NCBI RefSeq assembly: GCF_040365005.1
Contig: NZ_BAABWV010000001.1
Coordinates: 124,001 to 188,000 of the forward strand
Direction of reading: 5' to 3'
Source of the DNA: Antarcticimicrobium sp040365005
Lineage (GTDB): Bacteria > Pseudomonadota > Alphaproteobacteria > Rhodobacterales > Rhodobacteraceae
DNA: 64,000 nt
Positions 59,623 to 64,000 of this stretch are shown here, piece by piece. The translations under genes and the position numbers were made by a program. The first letter of the stretch is position 1; each line of letters starts with the position of its first letter. The notes under the pieces were generated by a model. That model saw only the letters and a program-made list of their open reading frames with translations. It was not told the DNA's origin and did no database searches.

Positions 59623-60492
59623 ATGGACCTCCCGTTCGACGGTGCGATCACGCGGTTCTTTGAACAAGAGGCGCCCGACGAAATACGCAAGGCGATCCGC
59701 CGGGCCGACAAGGACGACATCCTGACCCCGGCCTACCCCCACTCCGAGCGGCTGGGCAAGAAAACCTACGAGCGCGACCTCGAGGCGTTGCAGATCGAAC
59801 TGGTCAAGATGCAATCCTGGGCCAAGGCCAGCGGAGCGCGCATCGTCGCCCTGTTCGAGGGACGCGACGCCGCCGGCAAGGGCGGCACCATCAAACGATT
59901 CCGCGAATACCTCAACCCGCGCGGCGCCCGCGTGGTGGCCCTGCCCAAACCCACCGAGGTCGAACGCGGCCAATGGTATTTCCAGCGCTATATCGACCAC
60001 CTGCCGACGGCGGGCGAGATCGCGTTCTTTGACCGCAGCTGGTACAATCGCGGCGTGGTCGAAAAGGTCTTCGGGTTCTGCACCGAGGCCGAGCGTGAAC
60101 GGTTCTTTCGCCAGGTGCGCCCGTTCGAGCAGGCGCTGGTCGATGACGGGATCCACCTGTTCAAGTTCTGGCTGAACGTCGGCCGGGCCGAGCAGTTGCG
60201 CCGGTTCCTCGATCGCGAACGCGACCCGCTGAAACACTGGAAACTCAGCGAGATCGACGTCAAGGGGCTGTCGCGCTGGGAGACCTATTCCGAGGCCATC
60301 GAGGAAACCCTCACCCGCAGCCACGCCGAGCGCGCGCCCTGGACGGTAATCCGGTCCGACGACAAGCGCCGCGCGCGGATCGAGGCGATCCGCCACGTGC
60401 TGCTGGCGTTGGACTATGATCACAAGGACCCAAAGGCGCTGGGCACCCCCGACCCTTCGGTCTGTGGCGGGCCGGGCCTCTGGGATGGCTAA
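59623..60492 (+). CDS. ppk2: Polyphosphate kinase 2
   Basis: A 289-residue class I PPK2 enzyme that transfers phosphate between polyphosphate and nucleoside diphosphates. Walker A GRDAAGKGG is at 80-88, Walker B with FFDRSWYNRGVVE at 135-147, and the lid region is DPLKHWKLSEIDVKGLSRW. AAGGCAGG precedes the ATG at 59623. A possible promoter (TTGCGT 59565-59570, CATATA 59588-59593, 17 apart) lies upstream. The 3' end overlaps the TetR gene by eight bases. Confidence 0.94.
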   Translation: MDLPFDGAITRFFEQEAPDEIRKAIRRADKDDILTPAYPHSERLGKKTYERDLEALQIELVKMQSWAKASGARIVALFEGRDAAGKGGTIKRFREYLNPRGARVVALPKPTEVERGQWYFQRYIDHLPTAGEIAFFDRSWYNRGVVEKVFGFCTEAERERFFRQVRPFEQALVDDGIHLFKFWLNVGRAEQLRRFLDRERDPLKHWKLSEIDVKGLSRWETYSEAIEETLTRSHAERAPWTVIRSDDKRRARIEAIRHVLLALDYDHKDPKALGTPDPSVCGGPGLWDG

Positions 60493-61099
60493 ACGCGGCT
60501 ATCATCACGGCAACCTGCGCCAGGCGCTGATCGAGGGGGCGCTCGAGCTGATCGAGGCCAAGGGGCCGACCGGCTTTACCCTGTCCGAGGCGGCCAAGAC
60601 GGCGGGCGTCACCCCGGCGGCGGTCTATCGCCATTTCGCCGGACGCGAGGACCTGATCGCCGAGGCCGCGCGCCAGGGATTCGAGATGTTCGCCGACCTG
60701 ATGCAATACGCCTATGACACCGGGCAGCCCTCGGCACTGGCCGCCTTCGAGGCCACCGGGCGGGCCTATCTTGCCTTTGCGCGCAAGCATCCCGGCCATT
60801 ACATCGCCATGTTCGAAAGCGGCATCTCGGTGAACCGCACACCGGACCTGGCCGCCGCCTCGGCCCGGGCGCGCGGCGTGCTGGAAAAGGCCGCCGCCGA
60901 TCTCTCCGAGCATATCCCCGCTGACAAGCGCCCGCCGGCCGCGATGTTCAGCGCCCATATCTGGGCGCTCAGCCATGGCGTGGTCGAGCTTTATGCCCGC
61001 AACGCCGGGGCCACCGCCCCGTTCTCTCCCGAGGATCTTCTGGAAACCGGAATCGGAATCTACCTGCGCGGGCTGGGGCTGATCGAACCGGACGCATAG
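60485..61099 (+). CDS. TetR-family regulator (WHG-domain type)
   Basis: A 204-residue regulator with N-terminal helix-turn-helix (about 10-55; FTLSEAAKTAGVTPAAVYRHFAGREDLIAE) and a C-terminal TetR_C domain of the WHG class (with AHIWALSHGVVELY). The ATG at 60485 overlaps the end of ppk2 by eight bases, so it is translationally coupled and may report on or control ppk2 or a distant operon. The ligand is unknown. A bidirectional terminator follows. Confidence 0.87.
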   Translation: MAKRGYHHGNLRQALIEGALELIEAKGPTGFTLSEAAKTAGVTPAAVYRHFAGREDLIAEAARQGFEMFADLMQYAYDTGQPSALAAFEATGRAYLAFARKHPGHYIAMFESGISVNRTPDLAAASARARGVLEKAAADLSEHIPADKRPPAAMFSAHIWALSHGVVELYARNAGATAPFSPEDLLETGIGIYLRGLGLIEPDA

Positions 61100-61116
61100 G
61101 CGCGAACCGGGGCACG

Positions 61117-61149
61117 AAAAAAGGCCGCGCAAACGCGCGGCCTTTTCGT
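61117..61149. terminator. Bidirectional terminator between tetR and rpsI
   Basis: Stem GGCCGCGC (61123-61130) and GCGCGGCC (61135-61142) with loop AAAC. It is flanked by six A on the left and TTTTCGTTT on the right, so it serves both the tetR (plus) and rpsI (minus) transcripts. Confidence 0.85.
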
Positions 61150-61166
61150 TTGGGTATTGCCAGCGA

Positions 61167-61652
61167 TTAACGCTTGGAGAACTGGAAGCTCCGGCGCGCC
61201 TTGCGCTTACCGAATTTCTTGCGTTCCACCACGCGGCTGTCGCGGGTCAGGAAGCCGGCGGCCTTCAGCGCGGCGCGCAGGTTCGGGTCATACAGCTGCA
61301 GCGCCTTGGAGATGCCGTGCTTGACCGCACCGGCCTGACCGGAAAGGCCACCGCCCTTGACCGTCGCCATGACGTCGAACTGGTCCTCGACACCGGCCAC
61401 GGTGAACGGTTGACGCAGGATCATCTGCAGCACCGGACGGGCAAAATAGGTTTTCATTTCCTTGCCGTTCACGACGACCTTGCCGGAGCCCGGCTTGATC
61501 CAGACGCGGGCGACCGCATCTTTCCGCTTGCCGGTGGCATAGGAGCGGCCGAGGTCGTCCCGCACGGGTTCGCGCGCGATGATTTCTTCGGCCACGGGTT
61601 CCACGCCTGCGACGGCGCTCAGCTCTTCGAGAGTGTTGATCTGATCAGCCAT
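61167..61652 (-). CDS. rpsI: 30S ribosomal protein S9
   Basis: A 161-residue S9 with the usual alphaproteobacterial N-terminal extension. The core begins GRSYATGKRKDAVARVWIKPGSGKVVVNGK, and the C-terminus ends in the basic KKFGKRKARRSFQFSKR whose tail reaches the P-site tRNA. It follows rplM by five bases, forming the classical rplM-rpsI operon. Confidence 0.97.
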   Translation of the reverse strand: MADQINTLEELSAVAGVEPVAEEIIAREPVRDDLGRSYATGKRKDAVARVWIKPGSGKVVVNGKEMKTYFARPVLQMILRQPFTVAGVEDQFDVMATVKGGGLSGQAGAVKHGISKALQLYDPNLRAALKAAGFLTRDSRVVERKKFGKRKARRSFQFSKR

Positions 61653-61657
61653 CTGTT

Positions 61658-62116
61658 TCAGCTCCGGGTGTTTTTCTTGTTCATGGATTTGACATCCAGA
61701 ACTTCGGGGCTCTGGGCCTCATGCGGGTGTTCGGTCCCGGCATAGATGCGCAGGTTGGTCATCAGCTGGCGCGAAAGGCGGTTGCCCGGCAGCATGCGCT
61801 TGACGGCCTGCATCACCACGCGCTCGGGGTGGGCCCCCTCGAGGATCTGCTGCTTGGTGCGCGACTTGATGCCGCCCGGATGGCCGGTGTGCCAGTAAAA
61901 GTTTTCTTCACGCTTCTTGCCGGTCATCTGCACCTTGTCGGCATTGATGACGATGACATTGTCGCCCATGTCCATGTGCGGCGTGAAGGTTGCTTTGTGC
62001 TTTCCACGCAGGCGCGTGGCGATGATCGAGGCAAGACGACCCAGAACGACGCCCTCGGCGTCGATCAGGATCCATTTCTTGTCGATCTCTGCAGGGGTCG
62101 CAGAAAAGGTTTTCAT
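61658..62116 (-). CDS. rplM: 50S ribosomal protein L13
   Basis: A 152-residue L13. It has KKWILIDAEGVVLGRLASIIATRLRGKHK, the GDNVIVINADKVQMTGKK block, and RVVMQAVKRMLPGNRLSRQLMTNLRIYAG. The ATG at 62116 (MKTFSATP) is used; an open frame to 62152 adds an unrelated stretch. It has a strong promoter at 62180-62208 and is first in the operon with rpsI. Confidence 0.97.
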   Translation of the reverse strand: MKTFSATPAEIDKKWILIDAEGVVLGRLASIIATRLRGKHKATFTPHMDMGDNVIVINADKVQMTGKKREENFYWHTGHPGGIKSRTKQQILEGAHPERVVMQAVKRMLPGNRLSRQLMTNLRIYAGTEHPHEAQSPEVLDVKSMNKKNTRS

Positions 62117-62179
62117 CGGATCGGTCCCGTTTGTCGTGAACGGCGGGCCCAAACGGCACCGCCGGAATTCGATGGACGG

Positions 62180-62208
62180 GGTATAGGCAAGGCCACACCC
62201 CCAGTCAA
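62180..62208 (-). promoter_or_regulatory. Promoter of rplM-rpsI
   Basis: Read on the minus strand, TTGACT (62203-62208) and TATACC (62180-62185) are exactly 17 bases apart. The start of transcription would lie about 57 bases before the rplM ATG, leaving a leader that could carry autoregulatory structure. Confidence 0.7.
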
Positions 62209-62276
62209 CGGCAAGTTACCTTAATTAAACACGTAAAAACATTGGTTTGTGATTATGGTATTATTTTACCCCATGC

Positions 62277-63680
62277 TCAGACGCTGATTTGTTCCGGCGG
62301 GTTGTCCAACAGCGCCCGCAACCGTCGCATCGCCTCCTCGAAGGTACCCAGCGGCACCTGGGCATTCACCGCGATCCGCACCGCATGGGGGGCGCGGCCA
62401 TCGCGCAACGCGAACTCGTCCGCGGTTCGCACCTGTACGCCCTCGCGCTCGGCGGCGCGGGAAAACCCGGCGGCGCGCCAGCCCGGCGGCAACCGCAACC
62501 ACAGGAATGGCACCGAGGCGCCCCAGGTCAGGTCGTATTTCCCGAGCACCGTCACCGCGACCCGGACGTACTCGTCCATGCGCGCCCGCACCCGGCCCGC
62601 CATCTCGCGCGTGGCCGGGTCGCTGAGCAACAACCTGGCCAGTTCGGCAAGCGGCTGCGACAGCCCGAAATAGCCATACTCCGACACCCGGCGCAGGTCC
62701 GCGCCCCGATCCAGCGGCGCCAGGGCGAACCCGATGCGCAGCGCCGGGGTAAACGACTTGGACAGGGACGACACGTGCCAGGTGATGTCGGGCGCCAGCG
62801 CGCGCAGCGACGGCCCCCGCGCCTCTCCGAAGCTGTAGCAATCATCGTCGACGATCTGCAGATCGTGCTGCCGCGCGACCTCAACCAGCGCCTTGCGCCG
62901 CTCCAGCGGCATATGCGCGCCGGTCGGATTCTGCACCTCGGGCGACAGGCAGACCAGTTGCGCCGGCGATTTCCGCGCGGCTTGCTCCAGCGCTTCGGGC
63001 AGCATGCCATGTTCGTCCATCGCAACACCGACCACCGTGGCGCGCATCAGCTCGGCGGCGCGACGGAACCCGGCATAGGACAGATCCTCCACCAGGACCG
63101 CCGGTTGCGGTCCGCGCAGGATCGTCTGGAACACCACGCAAAGCCCGTTCTGCCCGCCATGGGTGAGAACCACGTCGTGCTGATCCACCGGCCCCAGCGA
63201 CAGGTCCGACATCCAGTTCACCACCGCCTCGCGCACCGGGCGGTAGGCATCGCGGGTGGGATAGTTCAGGAACAGCGCCGGATCGGCATCGGCGACCTTG
63301 CGCAAGGCGGCGCGAATCGCCTGGACCTGGCCGACGTCGGGCAGGCGCGGACTGAACAGGCTGACGCTGCCGGGATCCTTGGCCACCAGTTTGGATTCCT
63401 GGCGCGCCCAGACGTCGTCCTGGATAGGCGTAAGCCGTTCCGCAACGAATGTGCCGCGCCCCACCTCGGCCTGCAGCACGCCGTCGTCGGTCAGGATCTT
63501 GTAGGCCCGCGCCACGGTTCCTGGTGTGATTTCAAGCTGATAGGCCAGTTCGCGCACCGGCGGAAGTTTCTCGCCCGGCGCCAGATCACCGGCCTCGACA
63601 GCCGTGCGAATGCGGTCGGCAACGGCTTTGTATTTTGGTTTTTTGGTGTCGGAAAGCGTGGCGGCCAGTATTGTATTCAT
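62277..63680 (-). CDS. MocR-type PLP-dependent GntR/aminotransferase regulator
   Basis: A 467-residue regulator of the MocR family, which fuses a GntR winged helix to a class I aminotransferase fold. The helix-turn-helix spans about 15-80 (GEKLPPVRELAYQLEITPGTVARAYKIL). The aminotransferase part has NPTG (251-254), the DDD region (278-280) and the PLP lysine K308 in SSLSKSFTPALRIGF. Such proteins sense PLP or amino compounds and regulate vitamin B6 or amine genes. The start is the ATG at 63680, which itself lies inside an ATTGTA/TACAAT repeat. It is divergent from the DUF1127 gene across a large dyad. Confidence 0.92.
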   Translation of the reverse strand: MNTILAATLSDTKKPKYKAVADRIRTAVEAGDLAPGEKLPPVRELAYQLEITPGTVARAYKILTDDGVLQAEVGRGTFVAERLTPIQDDVWARQESKLVAKDPGSVSLFSPRLPDVGQVQAIRAALRKVADADPALFLNYPTRDAYRPVREAVVNWMSDLSLGPVDQHDVVLTHGGQNGLCVVFQTILRGPQPAVLVEDLSYAGFRRAAELMRATVVGVAMDEHGMLPEALEQAARKSPAQLVCLSPEVQNPTGAHMPLERRKALVEVARQHDLQIVDDDCYSFGEARGPSLRALAPDITWHVSSLSKSFTPALRIGFALAPLDRGADLRRVSEYGYFGLSQPLAELARLLLSDPATREMAGRVRARMDEYVRVAVTVLGKYDLTWGASVPFLWLRLPPGWRAAGFSRAAEREGVQVRTADEFALRDGRAPHAVRIAVNAQVPLGTFEEAMRRLRALLDNPPEQISV

Positions 63681-63760
63681 TACAATCTTTCCTTTGACGG
63701 TACATCCCTGTTTATTGTATCAACAGTTGTATCGAGAACACGCAACTGTATCAATACAAT
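63670..63760. promoter_or_regulatory. TTGTAT repeat array and 47-bp dyad between MocR and DUF1127 genes
   Basis: TTGTAT occurs at 63671, 63715 and 63727, with the variant CTGTAT at 63746 and the reverse ATACAA at 63754. Two nested inverted repeats stand out: ATTGTAT (63714-63720) with ATACAAT (63754-63760), and ACAGTTG (63723-63729) with CAACTGT (63743-63749). Another pair, ATTGTA (63670-63675) and TACAAT (63681-63686), covers the MocR start codon. Arrays of short direct and inverted repeats are typical of MocR binding sites. Confidence 0.6.
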
Positions 63761-63775
63761 TCAAAAGGTGCCCAA

Positions 63776-63994
63776 ATGTCACGCGTTCTGCACAACGGTT
63801 ATCCCGCCCCCCTCGCCCCCGGCCGCGGCCGGGTCGCACGCGGTATCCGTCTGGCGAGCGTGCTGGGCACTTGGGTCATGCGCCGTCGTACGCGCACCCG
63901 GCTGAGCGAGCTGGATGCCCACATTCTCGCCGATATCGGCGTCACGACCGCCCAGGCCCACAAGGAGGCCAAGCGCCCCTTCTGGGACGCCTGA
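63776..63994 (+). CDS. DUF1127 family small protein
   Basis: A 72-residue basic peptide with the DUF1127 domain at the C-terminus (LSELDAHILADIGVTTAQAHKEAKRPFW, about residues 43-70) and an Arg-rich centre. In Rhodobacterales and rhizobia such proteins are small RNA-binding regulators or stress-related peptides. Upstream lies the TTGTAT array; TTGTAT (63727-63732) and TATCAA (63749-63754), spaced 16, could be its promoter overlapped by a MocR operator. It may therefore be the regulated target of the divergent MocR gene. Confidence 0.85.
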   Translation: MSRVLHNGYPAPLAPGRGRVARGIRLASVLGTWVMRRRTRTRLSELDAHILADIGVTTAQAHKEAKRPFWDA

Positions 63995-64000
63995 CCCCAC

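Overview
The window is a continuous piece of chromosome from a GC-rich alphaproteobacterium, almost certainly of the Rhodobacterales (Roseobacter/Rhodobacter type). The main reasons are the nifR3(dusB)-ntrB-ntrC-ntrY-ntrX operon followed by trkA-trkH-hfq-hflX, NtrC and NtrX proteins without the sigma54-contact GAFTGA loop, an ispDF fusion, the DUF6456/DUF6477 pair, a DUF1127 peptide, and abundant TRAP and amine-catabolism genes. I see no rRNA, tRNA, insertion sequence, prophage or CRISPR array, and coding density is very high. About 57 protein genes are supported. The first is cut by the left edge.

Layout. 1-7.1 kb: end of a YejA-type peptide-binding protein, an XRE-cupin regulator, an acyl-CoA synthetase, a DsbA/FrnE-like protein, a K+ channel, a Bcr/CflA exporter and a TetR regulator. 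7.4-19.3 kb: a TRAP transporter (dctPQM), a dimethylglycine/sarcosine dehydrogenase-like flavoprotein, the heterotetrameric sarcosine oxidase operon soxBDAG, and a VOC protein with a divergent LysR regulator. 19.4-24.5 kb: mfd, a small membrane protein and hemB. 24.6-30.7 kb: a serralysin-like RTX protease, a SYLF lipoprotein, a penicillin acylase-family hydrolase and a cation/proton antiporter. 30.7-43.1 kb: hflX, hfq, trkH, trkA, a lipoprotein, ntrX, ntrY, ntrC, ntrB and dusB, all on the minus strand except the lipoprotein. 43.3-48.1 kb: ispDF, pgpA, a cinA-like amidase, ratA, hpt, a small membrane protein and two c-type cytochromes. 48.2-54.5 kb: lipA, a peroxiredoxin convergent with oxyR, DUF6456, DUF6477 and a non-pyrrolysine MttB. 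54.9-64 kb: guaA, an EamA transporter, an unknown P-loop protein, metA, ppk2, a TetR regulator, rpsI-rplM, a MocR regulator and a DUF1127 peptide.

How it fits together. The 6.4-17.8 kb segment looks like a methylated-amine module. A TetR protein and TGTACA-centred palindromes flank a TRAP importer, and next to it lie enzymes able to demethylate dimethylglycine and sarcosine to glycine. A corrinoid-type MttB at 53 kb could remove an earlier methyl group, but no corrinoid protein is in the window. The ntr cluster, Trk system and Hfq form a conserved core block for nitrogen/redox control and K+ uptake.

No clearly new multi-gene system is visible. The best candidates for novelty are regulatory: the TGTACA palindromes around the TRAP genes, ATGGAC half-sites shared by the sox and mttB control regions, a 47-bp dyad between the MocR and DUF1127 genes, and an 11-bp-arm inverted repeat upstream of the peroxiredoxin. 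Residue-level predictions of interest are Glu111 in MetA, the missing GAFTGA loops, and the unassigned P-loop protein at 57.5 kb.
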